Positions 1 to 5,341 of a stretch of 5,341 nucleotides of DNA are shown here, in pieces. The notes under the pieces were generated by a model. That model was given only the letters and a program-made list of their open reading frames with translations, made no database searches and was not told where the DNA came from. Source of the DNA: Caulobacteraceae bacterium (lineage in GTDB: Bacteria; Pseudomonadota; Alphaproteobacteria; Caulobacterales; Caulobacteraceae); the NCBI GenBank assembly GCA_947456005.1, contig CANGRP010000181.1:1-5341 (forward strand). Direction: 5' to 3'. Each line of letters starts with the position of its first letter. Positions within the stretch are counted from its first letter, which is position 1. The position numbers were made by a program, and so were the translations under genes.

Positions 1-420
1 CCAGGACGCCGACGTCCCTTTCCGGATGTTGGGGACCCCAAGGATCAGTCGCCATTCGCCCGGGGGGAGGAAGCCCGGGATGTAGGCGGAGGTGGCGTCG
101 CTGCTGGCCAGGGTGAAGGTCGACCTGTTGCCGCCGCTCCAGCCGCGGAAGCCGTTCGGGTCGCGGATCCCGAGGTCGATCACGGTCCTGTTCGACCGGT
201 CGTACTCGAAGGTCACGGTCAGGCGCTCGGTGTTCTCCGGGACGGAGAAGGGGACCTCGACATAGGTCTCGTGATCCGCCTGGGTGATCACGCCGCGGAG
301 ATCGATCTCGACCGGCTCCGCGTGGGCGCCGAAGGAAACGCCCAGCAGGCAGAAGAGCCCCACGAGGAAGGCCCATGGGCGGGGACGCAGCCCCCGGCGC
401 TCGGTCTGACGTGGGATCAT
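1..420 (-). CDS. Exported CehA/McbA-like metallohydrolase, N-terminal part (3' end beyond window)
   Basis: The reading frame is open for 140 codons from the ATG at 420-418 to the window edge, so the gene is partial at its C-terminus. The start is supported by GGAG at 428-431, seven bases upstream. Residues 1-34 look like a signal peptide: basic Arg-rich start, hydrophobic stretch AFLVGLFCLLGVSFGA, and a likely cleavage site after AHA (residue 34). There is no convincing lipobox at Cys24. Residues 35-140 look like a beta-rich domain with the segments VEVPFSVPENTERLTVTFEY, DLGIRDPNGFRGWSGG, DATSAYIPGFLPPGEWRLIL. This pattern (VPF.VP, DLG..DP, FRGWSGG, DAT..Y.PG, GEWR..LG) is what I recall from the N-terminal domain of CehA/McbA-family PHP metallohydrolases, which include carbaryl hydrolases. 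The catalytic PHP domain would lie past position 1, so enzymatic activity is inferred. Being last in the row, it may share a transcript with the upstream amidohydrolase 70 bp away. Alternative: another exported beta-sandwich protein. Confidence 0.7.
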   Translation of the reverse strand, partial: MIPRQTERRGLRPRPWAFLVGLFCLLGVSFGAHAEPVEIDLRGVITQADHETYVEVPFSVPENTERLTVTFEYDRSNRTVIDLGIRDPNGFRGWSGGNRSTFTLASSDATSAYIPGFLPPGEWRLILGVPNIRKGTSASW

Positions 421-427
421 GCTCTGT

Positions 428-431
428 CTCC
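428..431 (-). promoter_or_regulatory. Ribosome binding site of the CehA/McbA-like gene
   Basis: GGAG on the minus strand lies seven bases before the ATG at 420-418. It supports this start for a gene whose N-terminus reads as a signal peptide. Confidence 0.55.
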
Positions 432-490
432 GCTCCCGGGTCGCAAAGTCTGGCGCCCCGGGATGACAGGATGATGCCGGCCGGGCGGGA

Positions 491-2245
491 TTATTCCGCG
501 GCCTCGGCCAGTATCACCGCCTCACGGCCGCCACGGACCAGGCCGCCGGGGAGGGCGCCGGTGTGCTGGCCGTCCTCGAAGGTCACCTGGCCGGACTTGA
601 CCGTGTAGCGGTAGCCCTCGACGCGCTGGACGAGGCGGCGGCCACCGGCCGGCAGGTCGTGGATGGCTTCGGGGCGGAACAGGCGCAGGGCCTCGAAGTC
701 GATGACGTTCAGGTCGGCCAGCAGGCCTGGCGCGATCCGGCCGCGGTCATTGAGGCCGTAGGCCCGGGCGGTGTCGCTGGTCAGCTTGCGGACCAGGAAC
801 TCCAGGGGGAACTGCTCGCCCTTCACCCGGTCGCGGGCCCAGTGGGTGAGGATGAAGCTGGGCATGCCGGCGTCGGCGATGACCCCGCAATGGGCGCCGC
901 CGTCAGACAGGCCGAACAGCACGTTCGGGTGCTGCATGTTCTTGCGGAAGAAGTCGAAGTTGTAGGTCTGGTAGCCGCCGAGGGGCTGGTAAAAGAGTTC
1001 CTTGCCGCCGTCGCGGAGCAGCAGGTCGTACATCATCTCCACCGGGGAGACGCCGGCGGCCTCGGCGAGGCCCGCGACGCTGCCCTCGCGGTCGGGCTCG
1101 TAGTTCGGGCGCTCGCCCAGGGGGAAGATGCGCCACAGCAGGCCATCGAGGCCGGCGACCTGGCCGCCCACCGGCGCGGAGGTGGCGGCGCGGATCAGGG
1201 GCGAGTCCTCGGAGAGCAGGGCGGCGCGGATGTCCGGCCGGCCCATGGCGGCGAGCTTGCCCTCTACGGACAGGGCCTCAAGTTCCGACTTCCAGGTCGG
1301 GCTGGCCAGGAAGATGTGGAAGTTCGAGGTCAGGCCGTGCAGCACGCCCGTCGGCCGGCCGGCGATCTGCGGACGGATGTCCATGCCTTTCTGGCGGGAC
1401 TCCTCGGCGATGTTGAACATCTTGTCGCCCAGGTAGGCGCCGGCCGAGGTGGCCACGAGGGTGACTGGCAGGCCGGTCTCCTCCACGAAGCCCTTGACCC
1501 AGGCCCATTCGTCGTCATCGCCCAGGTGATCGGAGACCATCTCGAAGACGCCGTGGGTCAGGCCCTTCATGGACAGGCCCAGGGCCAGCATTTCGTCCGA
1601 ACCGGCGAAGGTGCCGGGCACGTGGACGCCATGGACGTCCTTGTGCAGCAGGGTCCGGGAGGTGGAGAAGCCCAGGGCGCCGGCGGCCACGCCCTCGCGG
1701 ACGATCTGGGCCATTTCGGCGATCTCGCTGGCGTCAGGCTTGTAGTCGGTGTTGCAACGGTCCCCGAGGACATAGGCCCGGACCGAGCCGTGGGGCACGT
1801 GGACGCCCACGTCGATGGCGCGGGGCTTGGACTCCAGGGCGTCGAGGTATTCGGGGAAGGTCTCCCACTTCCAGTCGATGCCCTCGGCCAGGGCGGTGCC
1901 GGGAATGTCCTCGACCCCTTCCATGAGCTCGATCAGGAAGTCCTGGCTACCGGGGCGGACGGGGGCGAAGCCGACCCCGCAGTTGCCCATGATGGCCGTG
2001 GTCACGCCATGCCAGCTGGAGGGCGCCATGACCGCATCCCAGGTGGCCTGGCCGTCATAGTGAGTGTGGATGTCCACCCAGCCGGGGGTGACAATCAGGC
2101 CCCTGGCGTCGATCTCGCGCCGGGCGGGGCCTTCGACCTTGCCCACGGCGACGATGCGGTCGCCCTTGATCCCGATGTCCGCGAGGGCGGGCGCCGCGCC
2201 CGTCCCGTCCACCACAGTTCCGCCCCGGATGATCAGGTCCAGCAT
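491..2245 (-). CDS. Amidohydrolase, N-acyl-D-amino-acid deacylase-like (COG3653-type)
   Basis: This 584-residue protein is a metal-dependent hydrolase of the amidohydrolase superfamily, in the group annotated as N-acyl-D-amino-acid deacylases, which cleave amide bonds of N-acylated D-amino acids. The N-terminal strand MLDLIIRGGTVVDGTG and the C-terminal RGRIAPGLLADLNVID form the usual small beta-domain around the TIM barrel. The HxH metal motif is at H60/H62 (GWVDIHTHYDG), the GNCG cysteine at C89, and the likely catalytic Asp at D448 (GLSDGGAHCG). I chose the ATG at 2245: GGGAAG precedes it by eight bases and MLDLIIRGG is the typical family beginning. An ATG at 2275 would add ten residues but has no visible ribosome binding site. 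The frame ends with TAA at 491. No signal peptide is visible, so it is probably cytoplasmic. Odd point: where classical D-aminoacylases have two barrel histidines, this protein has GVFEMVSDH (residues 232-240) and PVTLVATS (260-267), so substrate and reaction are uncertain. The superfamily assignment is firm; the D-aminoacylase name is tentative. Confidence 0.88.
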   Translation of the reverse strand: MLDLIIRGGTVVDGTGAAPALADIGIKGDRIVAVGKVEGPARREIDARGLIVTPGWVDIHTHYDGQATWDAVMAPSSWHGVTTAIMGNCGVGFAPVRPGSQDFLIELMEGVEDIPGTALAEGIDWKWETFPEYLDALESKPRAIDVGVHVPHGSVRAYVLGDRCNTDYKPDASEIAEMAQIVREGVAAGALGFSTSRTLLHKDVHGVHVPGTFAGSDEMLALGLSMKGLTHGVFEMVSDHLGDDDEWAWVKGFVEETGLPVTLVATSAGAYLGDKMFNIAEESRQKGMDIRPQIAGRPTGVLHGLTSNFHIFLASPTWKSELEALSVEGKLAAMGRPDIRAALLSEDSPLIRAATSAPVGGQVAGLDGLLWRIFPLGERPNYEPDREGSVAGLAEAAGVSPVEMMYDLLLRDGGKELFYQPLGGYQTYNFDFFRKNMQHPNVLFGLSDGGAHCGVIADAGMPSFILTHWARDRVKGEQFPLEFLVRKLTSDTARAYGLNDRGRIAPGLLADLNVIDFEALRLFRPEAIHDLPAGGRRLVQRVEGYRYTVKSGQVTFEDGQHTGALPGGLVRGGREAVILAEAAE

Positions 2246-2253
2246 GTCGTTGT

Positions 2254-2259
2254 CTTCCC
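2254..2259 (-). promoter_or_regulatory. Ribosome binding site that fixes the amidohydrolase start at 2245
   Basis: GGGAAG on the minus strand sits eight bases before the ATG at 2245-2243. The alternative in-frame ATG at 2275-2273 is preceded by a segment with no purine-rich Shine-Dalgarno match. The site is only a moderate match to GGAGG, so this supports the start but does not prove it. Confidence 0.45.
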
Positions 2260-2282
2260 AAATGAGCGCCAGCATCGCGCCG

Positions 2283-2306
2283 GTCTGAAATTCCAGACTA
2301 CTGTAG
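2283..2306. promoter_or_regulatory. Candidate operator dyads upstream of the amidohydrolase
   Basis: GTCTGAAATTCCAGAC at 2283-2298 is an imperfect 16-bp palindrome in which seven of eight base pairs match; the exception is position 2288 against 2293. It abuts a second short dyad, CTACTGTAG at 2298-2306, a perfect four-base inverted repeat around a central T. Together they lie about 38-61 bases upstream of the amidohydrolase start at 2245, in the largest gap of the window. The placement fits a repressor or activator site controlling a promoter internal to the gene row. I see no good sigma70 -35/-10 pair, and no regulator gene is in the window. Dyads this short can arise by chance. Confidence 0.3.
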
Positions 2307-2310
2307 GGCC

Positions 2311-2327
2311 GAAACCCGGCAGGTTTC
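2311..2327. other. Small hairpin between sulfatase and amidohydrolase genes
   Basis: GAAACC (2311-2316) and GGTTTC (2322-2327) form a six-base stem with a five-base loop, 20 bases after the sulfatase stop. No T-run follows on the minus strand, so it is not a convincing intrinsic terminator. It could be a weak attenuator, an mRNA-processing structure, or chance. Confidence 0.25.
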
Positions 2328-2346
2328 CAGTCCTTTGCCCAAGGCC

Positions 2347-4587
2347 CTACTGCCGGCGCAGGGCCGCCTCCAGACTGGCCTGCGGATCGGTCTGCTGGTC
2401 ATTCCCGAGTTCGACCTCCACCCGGTGCAGGACGCCGGTGAAGGGGAAGGGCGCAACGAAGTCCGACACCGCCGGCTTGGGCGCCCGGCCGATCTCCATG
2501 CCGATGAAGGAGGCCTGCGCCCGGTAGGTCTGCGGCAGCACCGCCGACCCGCAGGGTTGATCGTCGACCCGCAACTCGCCCTCGGCGCTGTACTCGCCGG
2601 TCTTGCGCACCACCCAGCTGAGGGTGTGGCGTCCCGCCGGCACGGGCTGGGCCGACCTTGCGACATAGTGGCGGTTCACGAAGTTGTAGTCGTGAATGAG
2701 ATGGCCGTCCTTCAGGTAGAGGGCGTAGCCGCCGCACCAGTCGCCCTGGGCGATGAGCACGCCCTCGGCGCCGCCCTCCGGGATCTCGACATGGGCGTCG
2801 ATCCGGTAGGACCGGTTGCGGATGTCGGGCGCCGCCGCCTGGGGGATGCGACCGCCGCCGGGCTGGAGCACCCAGTTCCGGCGAGACGCCACGCTGTGCG
2901 GGTTGGAGCTGACGAAGCGGTTCAGGGTGTCGTCCAGGGGCAGGACGTTGCAGGCCCCGGCCTCCGAGAACCAGCGCGCGATCATCGCCTGCAGACGCCC
3001 CGGTTCCTGCCCGGCCAGGTCGTGCATCTCGTTGAAGTCCTGGTCCAGATGGTAGAGTTCCCACGTGTCGGCGTCGAAGGCGGTCCCGGGCTTGTGCCAG
3101 GTCACCGCCTTCCAGCCCTCATGCCAGATGCCGCGGTGGCCGAGCATCTCGAAGTACTGGGTCCGCTTGCGGGTGGGCTCGGCGCCTCCATCAAACGAGT
3201 AGGCGAAGCTCGTCCCCTCAATGGGCTGCTGGGTGACGCCGTGGATCTCGGCCGGCGCCTGCACGCCCGTGACTTCGAGCACGGTGGGCGTGATGTCGCA
3301 GACATGGTGGAACTGGTGGCGGATCTCGCCGCCCTGCCGGATCCCCGCCGGCCAGTGCACGATCAGCGGGTCGCGGATCCCGCCGCCGTGGGTGTTCTGC
3401 TTGTAACGCTTGAGCGGGGTATTGCCGGCCATGGCCCAGCCCAGCGGGTAGTTGTTGTTGAGGTGGGCCTCGCCGATCGCATAGATATGCTCGAGGTTCT
3501 CGGCCAGGGTGTCCCGGACGCCGTTGAAGTAGCGCAGGGCGTTCACCGTGCCGAAGGGCGAGCCCTCCTGGCTGGCGCCATTGTCCGAGATCAGGGTGAT
3601 CAGGGTGTTCTCCAGGCACCCCTGCTCGCGCAGCCAGTTCACCAACCGGCCCACCTGCAGGTCGGCGTGCTCGAGCATGCCGGCGAAGGCCGCCTGGAGC
3701 CGCAAGGCCAGCCGCCGCTCGTCATTGCTCAGGTCGTCCCAGGGCTTCACCCCCGGATTGCGCTCGGGCAGGACGGTGTCGGCGGGGACAAGGCCGAGGG
3801 CCTTCTGACGGGCCAGGCGGTCGGCCCGGGTCGCGTCCCAGCCCTTGGCGAAGACAGACTCGTAGCGGTCGATGAAGGCCTTGGGCGCGTGGTGCGGCGC
3901 ATGCTGGGCGCCGAGGCACATGTAGAGAAAGAAGGGCTTCTCGGGTGTGATGGCGCGCTGGGCGCGGATGAAGCCGATCGACTGGTCGACGATGTCCTCC
4001 GAGAGGTGATAGCCCTCATGGTCGGGCGCCTCGATGTGGTGGTTGTCGAGCACCAGTTCGGGGTGCCACTGGCTGGTCTCGCCCTCGAGGAATCCATAAT
4101 AGCGATCGAAGCCCCGCTGCAGGGGCCACTGGTCGAAGGGCCCGGCCTGCGAGGTCTCGAAGGTGGGCGTCAGGTGCCACTTGCCGGTCGCGAAGGTGTT
4201 GTAGCCGGCGGGCCGCAGCATCTCGGCCAGGGTGCCGGCGCTGCGGGCGATGCGGCCGCGCATGCCTGGAAATCCCAGGTCCCAGTCGGCCAGTCCGCCC
4301 ATGCCCACCGAGTGATGGTTCCGTCCCGTCAGCAGGGCGGCGCGGGTCGGCGAGCACAGGGCCGTCGAGTGGAAGTTGGTGTAGCGCAGGCCGCCGGCGG
4401 CCAGGGCGTCAATGTTCGGCGTGGCGATCTCCGAGCCGTAGCAGCCCAGGTCCGCGAAGCCGAGGTCGTCGAAGACGATGCAGACCACGTTGGGCGCGCC
4501 GGGAGGCGCCTTGGCCGGCTCGGGCCAGTACGGCCGGGACTCGCTGGCGGTGAGACCGAGGCCATTCCGGTTGGGCGTTTGGCTCAT
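2347..4587 (-). CDS. Type I (formylglycine) sulfatase, arylsulfatase-like, with C-terminal beta-domain
   Basis: This 746-residue enzyme hydrolyses sulfate esters using a formylglycine made from cysteine. The signature is at residues 78-82 (CSPTR, followed by AALLTGR). The residues known from Pseudomonas aeruginosa AtsA all have counterparts in the same order: D40/D41 (FDDLG), C78, R82, K136 and H138 (GKWHL), H229 (GAQHAP), D335/N336 (SDNGA) and K393 (TPLKRYK). The offset from AtsA numbering falls smoothly from 27 to 18, so the active site looks complete. Residues about 35-545 form the alkaline-phosphatase-like catalytic domain. Residues about 590-730 look like an extra beta-sandwich (GGYALYLKDGHLIHDYNF, PVPAGRHTLSW), as I recall in long mycobacterial-type arylsulfatases. 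The start at 4587 is supported by AAAGGA six bases upstream and by the ATGA overlap with the FGE stop; the frame stays open upstream, but that part is antisense-like noise within the FGE gene. There is no signal peptide, so it is probably cytoplasmic. The natural substrate cannot be read from the sequence. Confidence 0.95.
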   Translation of the reverse strand: MSQTPNRNGLGLTASESRPYWPEPAKAPPGAPNVVCIVFDDLGFADLGCYGSEIATPNIDALAAGGLRYTNFHSTALCSPTRAALLTGRNHHSVGMGGLADWDLGFPGMRGRIARSAGTLAEMLRPAGYNTFATGKWHLTPTFETSQAGPFDQWPLQRGFDRYYGFLEGETSQWHPELVLDNHHIEAPDHEGYHLSEDIVDQSIGFIRAQRAITPEKPFFLYMCLGAQHAPHHAPKAFIDRYESVFAKGWDATRADRLARQKALGLVPADTVLPERNPGVKPWDDLSNDERRLALRLQAAFAGMLEHADLQVGRLVNWLREQGCLENTLITLISDNGASQEGSPFGTVNALRYFNGVRDTLAENLEHIYAIGEAHLNNNYPLGWAMAGNTPLKRYKQNTHGGGIRDPLIVHWPAGIRQGGEIRHQFHHVCDITPTVLEVTGVQAPAEIHGVTQQPIEGTSFAYSFDGGAEPTRKRTQYFEMLGHRGIWHEGWKAVTWHKPGTAFDADTWELYHLDQDFNEMHDLAGQEPGRLQAMIARWFSEAGACNVLPLDDTLNRFVSSNPHSVASRRNWVLQPGGGRIPQAAAPDIRNRSYRIDAHVEIPEGGAEGVLIAQGDWCGGYALYLKDGHLIHDYNFVNRHYVARSAQPVPAGRHTLSWVVRKTGEYSAEGELRVDDQPCGSAVLPQTYRAQASFIGMEIGRAPKPAVSDFVAPFPFTGVLHRVEVELGNDQQTDPQASLEAALRRQ

Positions 4588-5341
4588 GGGGTGTCCTTTC
4601 GGGAGGGATCGCGGGCAGGGGAGTCCGGCAGGGCCTCTGCGGCGCAGCGGAAGCCCATGTGCCCGGCGGTGGCGTCGGGAAGATTGGCGCTTCTGGCCGC
4701 CACGCGAAAGCGAAAGCAGTAGCTCTCGTGGCAAAGATAGCTGCCGCCGCGGATCACCCGCCGCTCGCCCGCGGTCGGGCCCGCGGGATCGCGCAGCGGT
4801 CCGGAGGGATGGCTGGCGCTGAACCGGTCGGCGCACCACTCCCAGACATTGCCGCAGGCATTGTGAAGGCCGAACCCATTCGGCGGATAGGCGTCCGCCG
4901 GCGCGGTCCCCGCGTGACCGTCCGCGCAGTCGTTCTGCATCGGAAAGCGCCCCTGCCAGACATTGCAGGCATGTTCACCGCCGGGAGTGAGCTCATCGCC
5001 CCAAGGATAGCGGCGGCCCTCCAGGCCCCCGCGGGCCGCGTACTCCCACTGCGCCTCGGTCGGCAGGTGCAGGCCTGACCACCTGCAGAAGGCGAGGGCG
5101 TCGTGCCAGCTCACATGGACGACAGGGTGATCCTCGCGCCCACGCCAGTCCGACCCGGCCCCTTCCGGCCGGCGCCAGCAGGCCTGCGGCGTCTCGCGCC
5201 ACCAGGGCGCATCGATGAGGCCGCGGGTGGGTGGAAAGTCGTCCGGCAGCAGGCCAGCGAAGACGAAGCTGGAGCCCACCTCCTCGGCATAGGTCACATA
5301 GCCGGTAGCCTCCACGAAGGCGGCGAACTGGAGGTTGGTGA
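4584..5341 (-). CDS. Formylglycine-generating enzyme (SUMF1/FGE family), 5' end beyond window
   Basis: FGE oxidises the cysteine of the sulfatase C-x-P-x-R motif to formylglycine, using molecular oxygen and copper. The frame is open to the window edge, so the start is not seen; 251 complete codons are visible. A GTG at 5315 is internal, because the residues before it (TNLQFAAF, then VEATGYVTYAEE) are already conserved family sequence. By comparison with usual bacterial lengths (about 300) roughly 40-50 residues are missing. Visible family blocks, numbered from the first complete codon: HPVVHVSWHDALAFCRW (71-87), LPTEAQWEYAARGGLEGR (92-109), YPWGDEL, NVWQGRFP (126-133), PPNGFGLHNACGNVWEWC (152-169) and RVIRGGSYLCHESYCFRFR (194-212). 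C203 and C208 correspond to the catalytic pair C336/C341 of human FGE, which separates true FGEs from other FGE-sulfatase-domain proteins such as EgtB or PvdO. The GFRCA ending is also present. Its TGA overlaps the ATG of the sulfatase, its probable substrate. No membrane segment is visible in this part. Confidence 0.94.
   Translation of the reverse strand, partial: TNLQFAAFVEATGYVTYAEEVGSSFVFAGLLPDDFPPTRGLIDAPWWRETPQACWRRPEGAGSDWRGREDHPVVHVSWHDALAFCRWSGLHLPTEAQWEYAARGGLEGRRYPWGDELTPGGEHACNVWQGRFPMQNDCADGHAGTAPADAYPPNGFGLHNACGNVWEWCADRFSASHPSGPLRDPAGPTAGERRVIRGGSYLCHESYCFRFRVAARSANLPDATAGHMGFRCAAEALPDSPARDPSRKDTP
4594..4599 (-). promoter_or_regulatory. Ribosome binding site of the sulfatase, inside the FGE gene
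   Basis: AAAGGA on the minus strand lies six bases before the ATG at 4587-4585, within the last codons of the FGE gene. It fixes the sulfatase start and rules out the long upstream extension of the frame to 4839. Together with the overlapping ATGA it suggests translational coupling. Confidence 0.6.

Noticed and set aside
435..462. Paired CCCGGG elements in the 70-bp gap as a terminator
   Set aside because: The arms (435-440 and 457-462) can pair around a 16-base loop, but no T-run follows. CCCGGG is common by chance in such GC-rich DNA.
271..474. Short plus-strand frames at 271-474 and 375-608
   Set aside because: They are opposite the start of the CehA/McbA-like gene and the amidohydrolase end, with no ribosome binding site or recognisable sequence.
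2246..2346. A sigma70 promoter for the amidohydrolase
   Set aside because: TACAGT near 2303 could serve as a -10, but no TTGACA-like -35 is found at the right spacing. Only the dyads were kept, at low confidence.
563..2527. 654-codon open frame on the plus strand opposite the amidohydrolase
   Set aside because: It is antisense to a clearly conserved enzyme, is dominated by Gly/Ala/Val/Asp/His typical of complementary GC-rich codons, shows no recognisable domain, and runs into the next gene.
2335..4722. 795-codon open frame on the plus strand opposite the sulfatase
   Set aside because: It has the same antisense composition, lies opposite a sulfatase with a complete active site, and no family motif is seen. 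Long antisense frames are expected at this GC content.
4584..5315. FGE gene starting at the GTG at 5315 as a complete 243-residue protein
   Set aside because: The frame continues to the window edge and the residues before 5315 (TNLQFAAF) are part of the conserved FGE sequence, so the gene is partial.

Overview
The window is GC-rich DNA packed with four genes, all on the minus strand and therefore transcribed from high to low coordinates. Dense coding, very high GC, strong third-position GC bias and these gene families suggest an alphaproteobacterium, possibly a Caulobacter/Phenylobacterium- or sphingomonad-like organism. There is no rRNA, tRNA or clade-specific marker, so that assignment is only an inference. 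I saw no mobile element, CRISPR array, RNA gene or recent-transfer signature.

In transcription order: (1) 5341-4584, a formylglycine-generating enzyme (FGE) cut at its 5' end by the window edge, with both active-site cysteines present. (2) 4587-2347, a 746-residue type I sulfatase with the C-x-P-x-R signature that FGE modifies, overlapping the FGE stop by four bases (ATGA). (3) After a 101-bp gap holding a small dyad, 2245-491, a 584-residue amidohydrolase of the N-acyl-D-amino-acid deacylase-like group. (4) After a 70-bp gap, 420-1, the first 140 residues of an exported protein that resembles the N-terminal beta-domain of CehA/McbA-type PHP metallohydrolases. Its catalytic part would lie beyond position 1.

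The best-supported functional unit is the FGE-sulfatase pair: the first protein converts the catalytic cysteine of the second to formylglycine, and the overlap suggests translational coupling. The set reads as a hydrolytic catabolic cassette: sulfate-ester cleavage, then amide or ester cleavage by a metal-dependent amidohydrolase, plus an exported PHP-type hydrolase. The substrate is not visible. FGE, sulfatase and amidohydrolase carry no apparent export signal, so that chemistry is probably cytoplasmic.

Nothing here is clearly a new system. The points most worth a second look are the amidohydrolase, which seems to lack two of the metal-ligand histidines of characterised D-aminoacylases, and the co-occurrence of these four hydrolase-related genes.
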